The notes below the pieces were generated by a model. It ran no database searches. It was not told the DNA's origin and saw only the letters and a program-made list of their open reading frames with translations. The position numbers and the translations under genes are program-made. Shown piece by piece: positions 1 to 6,225 of a stretch of DNA of 6,501 bases. Source of the stretch: Chloroflexota bacterium. GTDB taxonomy: Bacteria > Chloroflexota > Dehalococcoidia > Lucifugimonadales > Lucifugimonadaceae. The number at the start of each line of letters is the position of its first letter. The stretch's first letter is position 1. Location: contig JAJCYX010000095.1 in NCBI GenBank assembly GCA_029262715.1, forward strand, positions 1-6,501. The letters run 5' to 3'.

Positions 1-298
1 GAGACTGCCGTTTCCGGTGCCTTCGGATCCTGTTTTCTCGGCCCGCAATGAGCTTTTCGAGGATGGTTTCGGTGAGTACGCAGTGCCCGAAGCTGTCCTG
101 CGGTTCAGGCAGGGTTTCGGCAGGCTGATCAGGGCGAAGACAGACCGAGGGATGTTCGTAGTGCTTGACCGTCGAATTCTCTCAAAAGGTTACGGTCGGA
201 GCTTCCAGAAGGCGCTGCCGAAGTCGACTGTGCGCAGGACGATGATTGATGAACTGGAGGAGTTGGGCAGGAAGTGGAAGGCGTCAGAGGAGCTGTAG
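1..298 (+). CDS. dinG: DinG-family ATP-dependent DNA helicase, C-terminal fragment (5' end outside window)
   Basis: The reading frame is open from the left edge (first whole codon at base 2) to a TAG at 296-298, giving 98 visible residues. It begins RLPFPVPSDPV, the typical loop of the DinG/XPD-like superfamily 2 helicases, and the GTG at 17 is an internal valine rather than a start. Helicase motif VI is plain as RFRQGFGRLIR (visible residues about 34-44), with the Gln and the Arg fingers that contact ATP. It is followed by the family's 'DRG..V.LDRR...K.YG..F...LP' tail, so the C-terminus is complete. Known family members unwind DNA with 5'-3' polarity and resolve R-loops and damaged structures; the iron-sulfur and Walker A regions lie upstream and cannot be checked. 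The repair glycosylase follows on the same strand after 80 bases. Family assignment is strong; whether it is true DinG, YoaA-like or a DinG with an exonuclease domain cannot be decided from the tail. Confidence 0.88.
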   Translation, partial: RLPFPVPSDPVFSARNELFEDGFGEYAVPEAVLRFRQGFGRLIRAKTDRGMFVVLDRRILSKGYGRSFQKALPKSTVRRTMIDELEELGRKWKASEEL

Positions 299-303
299 TC
301 CCG

Positions 304-320
304 CCCGCGAACGGGGTTTT
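304..320 (+). terminator. Possible weak hairpin terminator after the helicase
   Basis: Just after the helicase stop, CCCG (304-307) pairs with CGGG (312-315) around a CGAA tetraloop, followed by G and four T's (317-320). The stem has only four base pairs and the T run is short, so it could be chance or a partial attenuator between the helicase and the glycosylase. Confidence 0.25.
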
Positions 321-366
321 CGCTACCGCACGAACAGGACAATCTGGGCAGGCAGGCATTGCTAGC

Positions 367-372
367 AGGAGA
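367..372 (+). promoter_or_regulatory. Ribosome binding site that decides the glycosylase start
   Basis: AGGAGA lies six bases before a TTG at 379. It is the strongest Shine-Dalgarno match near the frame's beginning and argues for the TTG start over the in-frame GTG at 274, which overlaps the end of the helicase gene and would add a 35-residue, low-complexity leader with no family resemblance. Confidence 0.75.
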
Positions 373-378
373 AATCGT

Positions 379-1350
379 TTGACACTGGCAGAGTCCAATA
401 GCGCACGGGCCGACACCAAGCACGCTACACGCCACTTTAAGTTGCATTCGGATGGACTTGACCCGGAGTCGACCCTGGACGGCGGTCAAGCATTTCGCTG
501 GTGGCGAGTCCCAGATAGTGAAGATGCTCCGACGTACGACGGTGTGATCGGTTCCACCGCAGTGCGGGTCACCGCGGTGTACGACTCAGCCGGTGTAGAT
601 ATCGCTGTCGAGGTGCGATCAGATGACGCTCCGACCGGATTTCAGGCTATCGTCACTGACTACCTCGGCATCGGATCAGACATTTCTGAATTGCGGTCGC
701 ACTTTGCCGATGATCCATGCATCGGCCCCGCCATCGCAGGCTTCTCGGGTCTGAGGCTCCTGCGGCAAGACCCATGGGAATGTCTCGTCTCATTCATCTG
801 CTCGTCGACATCGAACATCCCCCGCATAAAACTCAATGTCAATTCGATAGCAAGGGAGCTCGGTCAGCGAGTCGGATCCGGCGATGCCGATTTCACGTTT
901 CCGGCACCCGATGTCATCGCCGGGACAGGGGAGCAGTTCTTGCGTGACCTCGGTCTCGGTTTCCGGGCCAAGTACGTGATCCCTGCTGCCGAAGCGGTTG
1001 CCTGCGGAGGACTGGACCTTTTCGCACTACGTGAAGCTTCATATTACGAGGCTCGAGCAACTCTGGTGAGGCTGGTCGGGGTCGGCGAGAAGATCGCAGA
1101 CTGCGTGCTGGCGTTTTCGCTGGACAAGTCGGAGGCGTTCCCGGTTGACCGGCACATCAGGCGAGCGCTTGAACGGTGGTACGGCCTGCCAGAAGGGATC
1201 AACAACTCCAAAGCGTCAGATTTCGCAAGAGAGCGGTTTGGCCGTTTCGGCGCCGTCGCGCAGCAGTACATGTTTCATCGAGAACGACTGTCGCAACGTG
1301 CTAACTGGGGCGGTGACCACACTGTGCACGCACTTCCGGAAGACAGGTAA
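379..1350 (+). CDS. ogg: 8-oxoguanine DNA glycosylase / AP lyase, OGG1-type
   Basis: A 323-residue protein starting at TTG 379. The N-terminal OGG_N domain is marked by LDGGQAFRWW (about residues 33-42); G36 and R40 match human OGG1 G42 and R46. The middle carries LRQDPWECLVSFICSSTSNIPRI (about 128-150), which aligns with the OGG1 segment that fills the space left by the flipped base. The HhH-GPD motif is GVGEKIADCVLAFSLDKSEAFPVDRHI (about 234-260), with the Schiff-base lysine K238, C242 and the catalytic aspartate D257. Near the C-terminus Q295 and F299 match human Q315 and F319, which sandwich 8-oxoG. From family knowledge it excises 8-oxoguanine opposite cytosine and nicks the strand by beta-elimination, as a cytoplasmic monomer in base-excision repair. 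It lies 80 bases after the helicase on the same strand and may share its transcript. Oddity: the positions of human N149-N150 read Thr-Ser. An AlkA-like alternative is unlikely given the GGQAFRW and KIADC signatures. Confidence 0.93.
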   Translation: MTLAESNSARADTKHATRHFKLHSDGLDPESTLDGGQAFRWWRVPDSEDAPTYDGVIGSTAVRVTAVYDSAGVDIAVEVRSDDAPTGFQAIVTDYLGIGSDISELRSHFADDPCIGPAIAGFSGLRLLRQDPWECLVSFICSSTSNIPRIKLNVNSIARELGQRVGSGDADFTFPAPDVIAGTGEQFLRDLGLGFRAKYVIPAAEAVACGGLDLFALREASYYEARATLVRLVGVGEKIADCVLAFSLDKSEAFPVDRHIRRALERWYGLPEGINNSKASDFARERFGRFGAVAQQYMFHRERLSQRANWGGDHTVHALPEDR

Positions 1351-1386
1351 CGCTCTTTTTCAACCAATGGCTCGTGCCTGGGCCGA

Positions 1387-2064
1387 TCAGGCGCTTATCG
1401 TTGTTTCGGCTTTTGCCCCATTTGTCGCTTCACGTCGAAGAGGCGAGATTATCGACTCTGACAGCATCCAACTAGCAGGGCCGTCGATCAGGCCGCTGAG
1501 ATCCTTGGCCATCTGCTGGTACTTCGGATCTGCATTATTTTCAGCGCGGCCCGCTTCAGCCGCAGCCAGTGAATCGTACGGGACACGGACGCTGTATCGA
1601 CCTCCAACAGTTCCCCAGACCTCTTCAGCCAGTGCGATTGAATTACCTTTTCCGTGGCTGTACTCACACCAGTCTGTCATGACCTGCCGCACGTCCCTGT
1701 TCCTGCCAATTGCCGACTGGAGACCTACGCGAATCACGAACTTCGCCGTTGTCTGATTAGGCGGACGGACGATCACATCCCACAGGCTCCAGGCTGGTGC
1801 TGCGCCGAGCAGTGGGCTAAGTTTGCCAACAAGAGTCTTATATTCTGGCTCTGCGTAGATGTTGGTGCGTGCGTCTCCAGCTTCCGCAATTGATTCGTGC
1901 AGCGTGGTCACACCAAACTGAGCGCCATTGCTGTTCCAAACCACCTCTTGAAGCCCAGTCCTGTCACCTTTGGTCTGCCGAAACTCAACCCAGTCGATAA
2001 GAACGGACTTCAGGTCGGCTATTTTTCCAGGTGCCGGTCTTATCATTGCAGTCAATGCAAACAT
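1387..2064 (-). CDS. Tandem dimeric alpha/beta-barrel protein (ABM/NIPSNAP-like), function unknown
   Basis: A 225-residue protein. The ATG at 2064 is chosen because GGAGG sits six bases upstream; the frame stays open further upstream but that extension is basic and unlike the rest. It consists of two copies of one domain, about residues 2-100 and 108-207. The copies align without gaps at a constant offset of 107: D24-W25 with D131-W132, W43 with W150, A71-x-P73-x-Y75 with A178-x-P180-x-Y182, W92 with W199. By hand about 24 of 76 core positions are identical. The pattern (beta strand, helix ending in DW, a beta hairpin with EVVW / EEVW, a second helix, a last strand with W) resembles ferredoxin-like ABM or NIPSNAP domains, which normally dimerise; a tandem copy would form the barrel within one chain. 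No signal peptide or membrane segment. Members include monooxygenases and stress proteins, but no catalytic residue can be named here. Its 3' end converges on the glycosylase with a 36-base gap. Confidence 0.8.
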   Translation of the reverse strand: MFALTAMIRPAPGKIADLKSVLIDWVEFRQTKGDRTGLQEVVWNSNGAQFGVTTLHESIAEAGDARTNIYAEPEYKTLVGKLSPLLGAAPAWSLWDVIVRPPNQTTAKFVIRVGLQSAIGRNRDVRQVMTDWCEYSHGKGNSIALAEEVWGTVGGRYSVRVPYDSLAAAEAGRAENNADPKYQQMAKDLSGLIDGPASWMLSESIISPLRREATNGAKAETTISA

Positions 2065-2070
2065 AGCATT

Positions 2071-2075
2071 CCTCC
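2071..2075 (-). promoter_or_regulatory. Ribosome binding site for the tandem-barrel gene
   Basis: GGAGG on the minus strand with a six-base spacer before the ATG at 2064. It fixes the start inside the longer open frame, which extends to 2127. Confidence 0.8.
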
Positions 2076-2088
2076 GGAATACTGTCCT

Positions 2089-2140
2089 ATTATGCCGAAC
2101 TAAGTGGCGCGAACTTAGTCCATGCAACGAAAACCGTCAA
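2089..2140 (-). promoter_or_regulatory. Candidate promoter of the tandem-barrel gene
   Basis: On the minus strand TTGACG (2140-2135) is a near-consensus -35 box. A 17-base spacer leads to TAAGTT (2117-2112), a poor -10. Further on, CATAAT (2094-2089) is a much better -10 but without a good -35 at the usual distance. Either would give a short leader ending in the GGAGG site. The two options overlap the inverted repeat at 2099-2119. Confidence 0.4.
2099..2119. repeat. Perfect inverted repeat, possible operator
   Basis: ACTAAGT (2099-2105) and ACTTAGT (2113-2119) are exact reverse complements separated by seven bases (GGCGCGA). The centre lies about 45 bases upstream of the tandem-barrel start codon, within the promoter-like boxes. 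The half-sites are 14 bases apart start to start and there is no T run, so a dimeric repressor or activator site is more likely than a terminator. This is inference from symmetry and position. Confidence 0.45.
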
Positions 2141-2205
2141 TAGTTAGCATTGATAGCTCGGTAAAGTGTTTTGAGTGTCGTAGGCGTTGGTGCAGCGTGC
2201 GGTGC

Positions 2206-2820
2206 TCAGTGCAAATTTACCGGTCGCAGGCTCAGTTCGACGAGTTCTTTGATGCTGGCTCCGCCACCTACATCCACAACTTGAACACCAGTACGTTTAG
2301 CCATGTCGATGTACAGCTCGTTAAGCACATGGTTTCGTTCGCAAAACTTGTCGACGAGTCTCCGGGTTTCGATCGTGGCAGTGTCGTACCCGCTGTTCGT
2401 TCGGATGCGTTGCGTCAGGAACTCTGACTTCGCTGCAAGGCACAACGGCTTGACGCGATCATGAAATAGCTGACCTGTGTTTTCAGGCAACATAGCTGAC
2501 CCCTGGAATGCCAGTCGAGGTGCATGCTCGTCTGCTAACCGGTGAGCTACGATCCGTTCGATGGTCGGCCACATCCTTCGCTGATGGCAGAGAACATCGT
2601 CTACAAGTTCCTCAGTTGTTAGAGAAAGATAGTGCTCTACAACGTGCGGCCTGACTTTCTCTCCTGACGGTCGCCACGGACGGCCTGGATGACGACCCAG
2701 CTTGTCGGTGGATTGCTTGCTCCAGCCTGGCCGAGATCCGAGCGCGTCGCACAACGTCGATTTACCAACGTGTGATGCTCCGCCGATGAGGACAATTTTC
2801 AAATCAGCGGCCTGGGTCAA
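2206..2820 (-). CDS. P-loop kinase-like NTPase of unknown substrate
   Basis: A 204-residue protein starting at TTG 2820, with AGGAA (2831-2827) six bases upstream. The N-terminus is a strand plus Walker A loop, LKIVLIGGASHVGKSTL, with G14, G19, K20 and S21 in the GxxxxGK[ST] pattern. It is followed by STDKLGRHPGRPW (about 37-49), where D39 sits where small-molecule kinases place a substrate or magnesium acidic residue. A later hydrophobic stretch PRLAFQGSAMLPE (about 101-113) could form the central strand. Size and layout resemble the nucleoside/shikimate/2-phosphoglycerate kinase-like group of P-loop proteins, but I cannot name the substrate and see no clear Walker B. No membrane segment, probably cytoplasmic. 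It is divergent from a HAD phosphatase 62 bases away and is upstream of, and co-oriented with, the tandem-barrel gene, which however has its own likely promoter. A small toxin-like or antibiotic-modifying kinase remains possible. Confidence 0.8.
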   Translation of the reverse strand: MTQAADLKIVLIGGASHVGKSTLCDALGSRPGWSKQSTDKLGRHPGRPWRPSGEKVRPHVVEHYLSLTTEELVDDVLCHQRRMWPTIERIVAHRLADEHAPRLAFQGSAMLPENTGQLFHDRVKPLCLAAKSEFLTQRIRTNSGYDTATIETRRLVDKFCERNHVLNELYIDMAKRTGVQVVDVGGGASIKELVELSLRPVNLH

Positions 2821-2867
2821 TCAGAGTTCCTGGAGATGACAGCGGGACACGGTGATGTTGGTGATCG

Positions 2868-2875
2868 AATATAGT
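2868..2875. promoter_or_regulatory. Candidate overlapping divergent -10 elements
   Basis: The AT-rich core AATATAGT reads TATAGT (2870-2875) on the plus strand and TATATT (2873-2868) on the minus strand. The first would start transcription at or next to the HAD start codon at 2883; the second would leave a leader of about 40 bases for the P-loop gene. Neither has a good -35 at 16-18 bases, so confidence is low, but it is the only promoter-like segment in the 62-base divergent gap. Confidence 0.35.
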
Positions 2876-2882
2876 TTCTATC

Positions 2883-3590
2883 ATGTTTAACGCACCGCAA
2901 AATTCGCCTTCCTGCGTGCTTTTCGATTTCGATGGAACGATGTACGCATTCGCTGAGGTGTACCCGCAGGTCTGGCAGGACCTGTATGAAGAGCAGCGTT
3001 CTGTCTTTGGCGATCTGGAATTCCAGGCGTACTACGACCGGATCGGGGATATCTTTGGAAGCATGTCGCCCGAGCTTGATGCCGATGAAGAACACGAATT
3101 CTTATTTGATGAAATACGGCGTACCTGGCCGAGAGTTGTCGGCTCGAATGAAAAACTGATCGAGGACTACCGTGTGAGTTCGCTGAAGTACATGACACCT
3201 CGAGAAGGTCTGGATGAACTGCTCGTGCGACTGGACGATGCACACATCCCATGGGGCATTGTGTCGAACCATGACGGTCGCAACCGCCACAAGCTAGCAG
3301 CAATGAACCTGCGCTCTCAGCCGGCCACGTTCATGCTCAGCGTTGAGGTCGGTGTCTGGAAACCTGACGCTCGCATATTCGAGATGGCGTTAGAGGAGAT
3401 TGGTCCGGTTGACCGCTCTGCTGCGGTGATGGTTGGCGACAACTCGGTGGCCGATATCGAAGGTGGCAAAGCGGTCGGGATGCGAACAGTGTTGATGCTC
3501 GATAGTCCGTTTGCGGCAGACCATGATGGCAGTGCAGACCTGACGATTACAGGCATGAATGAGCTACACAGGCACTGGTTCGGTGAGTGA
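2883..3590 (+). CDS. HAD-superfamily hydrolase (phosphatase)
   Basis: A 235-residue protein with all four HAD motifs. Motif I is LFDFDGTMY with nucleophile D15 and acid/base D17; motif II is GIVSNHDG with S128; motif III is K160 in GVWKPD; motif IV is MVGDNSVADIEGG with D186 and D191 for magnesium. Residues about 22-105 form an alpha-helical C1 cap between motifs I and II, as in phosphoglycolate phosphatase, beta-phosphoglucomutase and 2-haloacid dehalogenase relatives. The Asp at position 17 favours phosphatase over dehalogenase activity. The substrate (phosphosugar, phosphoglycolate, nucleotide or other) cannot be read from the sequence. The ATG at 2883 is the first in frame and lies just before motif I, so the start is likely right, yet no Shine-Dalgarno is visible upstream (…TAGTTTCTATC). 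Divergent from the P-loop protein, convergent with the tRNA nucleotidyltransferase, 67 bases apart. Confidence 0.92.
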   Translation: MFNAPQNSPSCVLFDFDGTMYAFAEVYPQVWQDLYEEQRSVFGDLEFQAYYDRIGDIFGSMSPELDADEEHEFLFDEIRRTWPRVVGSNEKLIEDYRVSSLKYMTPREGLDELLVRLDDAHIPWGIVSNHDGRNRHKLAAMNLRSQPATFMLSVEVGVWKPDARIFEMALEEIGPVDRSAAVMVGDNSVADIEGGKAVGMRTVLMLDSPFAADHDGSADLTITGMNELHRHWFGE

Positions 3591-3657
3591 GCTAGATTTG
3601 CCAACCCAAACTCAAAACAGCGATATTTTGCGTACAGGTTAGCTCGTTAGGTAATCG

Positions 3658-4959
3658 TTACGGGATAGCTGCGCCGGTTGGTTGATCGGTGCCCTGGCGC
3701 TCACGGCTCAGCAACATCGGCAGTCGTCTACGAACAAGCTCAAGCTCTTCGTGTCGAGACGCAACCTTTCCATCAAGACGAGCGATTTTCAGCTCGTGAA
3801 GCAACTTGCCCATGATCGGGCCGCGAGGCACGCCCTGGTCAGCCAGATCGTCGCCAGTCACATCTGCATGAATCTTGCTGTGACGGCGCAGATAAGCCTC
3901 GATGTGATCGCGCTGGTGTGTCTTCGGGCCAGCAATGCGCTGGAACTCGATCACCTGCACAGGGATTTTTTCCAGAAGATCGACAACGTCGCTTGGTAGC
4001 AGATCAGCAGACTCCAGGACCGAAGCAACATCCCGGAACGCCGCTGCGCCACGGATCACTGCCTGCCATTCACGGTCAGGCTCAAGCCGGGCGATCACGG
4101 CATCTGCCTCCTCATCAGTCAATGAAGATGTGAGGCTCGCAACGTGAAGTAGCTCGTCGGTTTCCGGGCCTGATGCACCGAACTGCTCCATCGTCTTGAG
4201 ACCGCTTTCAGTAGCTCGAAGCGACGGTGAAATGGCCCCCAGGATGCCAAGCGTTTCAGCACGTCGCAGGATGTCTGCACGAACAGGTTCAGCAAGCAGT
4301 TTGCGAAGCTCAGCGAGCAGTCGGGAGGATGTAAGTCTGTCGAGATATGGAAGGTCGCGCTCCAGCGCCTCGGCAGTGTCGACAGCAAATCCAAAGCTGA
4401 GTCTCACCTCGTAACGTACCGCCCGCAATATACGGGTCGGGTCGTCCTGGAAGCTGGCGTCGTGCAGGATGCGGATGCGGCCACGTGCGCAGTCAGAAAA
4501 ACCCTTGTACGGATCGAGCAGATCTCCCCAGCTTTCCGGCCTCAGCGCAAGCGCCATGGCGTTGACCGAGAAGTCACGGCGCTTGAGATCGTCATCCATG
4601 CTCGATGGCGTGATCTCTGGTAGCGCGGCTGGGCTCGCATAGGTCTCTGAGCGTGCCGTTGCCACATCGATGCGTCCTTGGGGAGAGTCGATGATCGCCG
4701 TGCCGAACTGAGAAACCGCGGAGACCTTGCCTTTTACCTTCTCGGCAAGTGCTCTTGCGAATCGGGGGCCGTTGCCCGTGACGACGATGTCCGGGTCCTT
4801 TGGCTCTCGTCCCAAGATCAGGTCTCGCACCGAGCCGCCAACGAGGTACGCCTCGCCCGCTCCAAAATCTCCTGAAGCGGCAAGATCCCCGGCGGTGCGG
4901 AGCATCTCAACAGTCTCTTCGGGAAGCTTGGATTCGAGAAGGCTCGCCAGTTTGGGCAT
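3658..4959 (-). CDS. cca: CCA tRNA nucleotidyltransferase / poly(A) polymerase family protein
   Basis: A 433-residue class II nucleotidyltransferase that adds or repairs the tRNA 3' CCA end using CTP and ATP. Head domain: YLVGGSVRDLILGREPKDPDIVV (about 38-60), with metal-binding D55 and D57; the RIDVATARSETY strand (about 97-108); DLKRRDFSVNAMAL (about 124-137), the nucleotide-binding RRD motif; and DPYKGFSDCARGRIRILHDASFQDDPTRILRAVRY (about 149-183). The RNA-binding neck and body follow, and the tail TGDDLADQGVPRGPIMGKLLHELKIARLDG (about 368-397) is the usual C-terminal motif. Start ATG 4959 has GAGG six bases upstream; the frame is open to 5211 but the additional 84 residues look non-native and lie in the divergent gap. 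Oddity: the nucleotide-selecting motif D reads DDPTR, where E. coli-type enzymes have EDPLR, so a CC-adding or A-adding specialist cannot be excluded. No HD phosphohydrolase signature is visible. Divergent from the Ldh_2 dehydrogenase. Confidence 0.93.
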   Translation of the reverse strand: MPKLASLLESKLPEETVEMLRTAGDLAASGDFGAGEAYLVGGSVRDLILGREPKDPDIVVTGNGPRFARALAEKVKGKVSAVSQFGTAIIDSPQGRIDVATARSETYASPAALPEITPSSMDDDLKRRDFSVNAMALALRPESWGDLLDPYKGFSDCARGRIRILHDASFQDDPTRILRAVRYEVRLSFGFAVDTAEALERDLPYLDRLTSSRLLAELRKLLAEPVRADILRRAETLGILGAISPSLRATESGLKTMEQFGASGPETDELLHVASLTSSLTDEEADAVIARLEPDREWQAVIRGAAAFRDVASVLESADLLPSDVVDLLEKIPVQVIEFQRIAGPKTHQRDHIEAYLRRHSKIHADVTGDDLADQGVPRGPIMGKLLHELKIARLDGKVASRHEELELVRRRLPMLLSRERQGTDQPTGAAIP

Positions 4960-4965
4960 GGATAG

Positions 4966-4969
4966 CCTC
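4966..4969 (-). promoter_or_regulatory. Ribosome binding site that decides the nucleotidyltransferase start
   Basis: GAGG on the minus strand, six bases before the ATG at 4959. It supports starting just ahead of the nucleotidyltransferase head domain rather than at the upstream in-frame start at 5211. Confidence 0.6.
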
Positions 4970-5121
4970 GTTACGCATGAGTGGCTGAGTTTGGGAAGTC
5001 TTTTGATGGTAGCAAGGAGTTGAGTTCGCAGGTCACTAGGCGAATCGGGCAGGTTCGGACGGCTTGCTGCACAGCACCCTCTCACCTGCGATACAGTCTG
5101 CCGATCACACCTCAGCGCATC

Positions 5122-5125
5122 GGAG
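5122..5125 (+). promoter_or_regulatory. Ribosome binding site for the Ldh_2 dehydrogenase
   Basis: GGAG, six bases before the ATG at 5132. It supports a start that gives an N-terminus about ten residues longer than the first family-like segment. Confidence 0.65.
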
Positions 5126-5131
5126 ACCGAA

Positions 5132-6220
5132 ATGCTCGAGCGATTTAAGGTTCCTGAGAAGGACCGCGTGTACGTGGCACACGACCGTATCAAACAGGCA
5201 ACACATGACATCTTGCGGCACGTAGGGGTTGACGAGCAGGGCGCGACAGCAAGCGCAGATGTCCTGATTAAAAATGATCTTCGAGGTGTTGAATCACACG
5301 GCGTCTCGAACGGGTTACGCCGCTATGTCGATGAGTACAACACCGGCGTTCTGAACGGCACGCCGAACTTCGAGATCGAGCACGAGACCAGCACCACGGC
5401 TCGAGTCAATGCCAACAATGCACTCGGCACGCATGTTGGGCCGTGGGCAATGGAACTGGCGATCGAGAAGGCGTCGAAACACGGTATGGGGGCAGTCAGC
5501 GTGCATACGAGCGGTCACCTTGCCGGCTGCGGATACTACGCCATGCAGGCCGCTGAGGCGGATATGGTGGGGCACGCGATGACTGCGGGCGGGGCGAATC
5601 AGACGGTGCCAACGTGGGGCTCGAAGCCGTTGCTCGGTACTAACCCGATTGCATACGCAGCGCCGGCGAACGAGATGCCGCCGTTCCTGTTCGATGTCGC
5701 AACGACGCAGGTTGCGAACAACAAGATTGGGCTTGCTCGCCGTACTGGAGCGACGATTCTTCCCGGCTGGATAGCGGACAAGAGCGGTGAGCCGATACTC
5801 GAAGAAATTCCTGCACCGGAGAACGGCGAGTTCTACTCGCTCCACATTGGCGGAACTCGTGAGAATGGCTCGCACAAGGGGTTTGGCTTTGCGCTGATGA
5901 ACGAGATTATCTGCAACGGCTTCACCGGTCTGGGGTCCGGTCCTGTAACTGGCATCAAGCACGGCGGCCACTTCTTCATGGCATACCAGGTCGAGGCGTT
6001 CACTGACCTGGCGAAGTTCAAGTCGGACATGGACGACCTGCTGCGCTACATTGCGGCTGTCCCACCCTCAAAGGGCTTTGAGCGGGTGGTCTACGCGGGG
6101 TTGCTGGAGGCCGAGGAAGAGCAGAAGCGATTGAAGGACGGGATTCCGTATCACCACGAGGTTGTGGAGTGGTTTGAGTCGTATTGCGCCGAGGCTGGGA
6201 TTGAGTGCGATCTTCGGTAG
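5132..6220 (+). CDS. Ldh_2-family NAD(P)-dependent dehydrogenase (malate/L-lactate/ureidoglycolate type)
   Basis: A 362-residue protein, the usual length for this family, which is unrelated to classical Rossmann-fold lactate dehydrogenases. Conserved blocks in order: NDLRGVESHGV (about 48-58) with R51 and H56; RVNANNALGTHVGPWAMELAIEKA (about 91-114); SGHLAGCGYYAMQAAEADMVG (about 127-147), where H129 sits at the expected catalytic-histidine position; LLGTNPIAYAAPA (about 167-179); FDVATTQVANNKI (about 187-199); and GSHKGFGFALMNEIICNGFTG (about 246-266) in the nucleotide-binding region. Members reversibly oxidise 2-hydroxyacids (malate, lactate, sulfolactate, ureidoglycolate, 2,3-diketogulonate) with NAD or NADP in the cytoplasm. 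The substrate here cannot be assigned: the usual SxHFG is SGHLAG and the usual DxATS is DVATT, small departures in active-site blocks. The gene is divergent from the tRNA nucleotidyltransferase across a 172-base gap and converges on an SDR, which suggests an oxidoreductase cluster to the right. Confidence 0.92.
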   Translation: MLERFKVPEKDRVYVAHDRIKQATHDILRHVGVDEQGATASADVLIKNDLRGVESHGVSNGLRRYVDEYNTGVLNGTPNFEIEHETSTTARVNANNALGTHVGPWAMELAIEKASKHGMGAVSVHTSGHLAGCGYYAMQAAEADMVGHAMTAGGANQTVPTWGSKPLLGTNPIAYAAPANEMPPFLFDVATTQVANNKIGLARRTGATILPGWIADKSGEPILEEIPAPENGEFYSLHIGGTRENGSHKGFGFALMNEIICNGFTGLGSGPVTGIKHGGHFFMAYQVEAFTDLAKFKSDMDDLLRYIAAVPPSKGFERVVYAGLLEAEEEQKRLKDGIPYHHEVVEWFESYCAEAGIECDLR

Positions 6221-6225
6221 GGCAA

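Noticed and set aside
274..378. Upstream GTG start extending the glycosylase into the helicase gene
   Set aside because: No Shine-Dalgarno there, the extra 35 residues show no family resemblance, and AGGAGA at 367-372 points to TTG 379.
2122..2427. Plus-strand frame over the P-loop gene and its downstream gap
   Set aside because: Mostly antisense to the P-loop protein, which has Walker A and a Shine-Dalgarno; the plus-strand product shows no recognisable feature.
3608..3636. CAAAA / TTTTG inverted repeat between the HAD and nucleotidyltransferase genes as a bidirectional terminator
   Set aside because: Only five mostly AT pairs with an eight-base loop and no T run; too weak to call.
3682..4414. 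Several plus-strand open frames inside the nucleotidyltransferase gene
   Set aside because: They are antisense shadows of a clearly recognised protein, with no motif or ribosome site of their own.
5064..5097. TTGCTG and TACAGT as a promoter for the Ldh_2 dehydrogenase
   Set aside because: The spacer would be 22 bases, far beyond the usual 16-18; no better pair is visible in the 172-base gap.
4960..5211. An 84-residue N-terminal extension of the tRNA nucleotidyltransferase
   Set aside because: It is rich in Ser, Arg and Cys with no domain resemblance, overlaps the start of the divergent dehydrogenase, and a better start with GAGG exists at 4959.
5315..5971. A 218-residue minus-strand frame within the Ldh_2 gene
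   Set aside because: Arg/Ala/Val-rich antisense shadow of a well-conserved enzyme; no domain visible.
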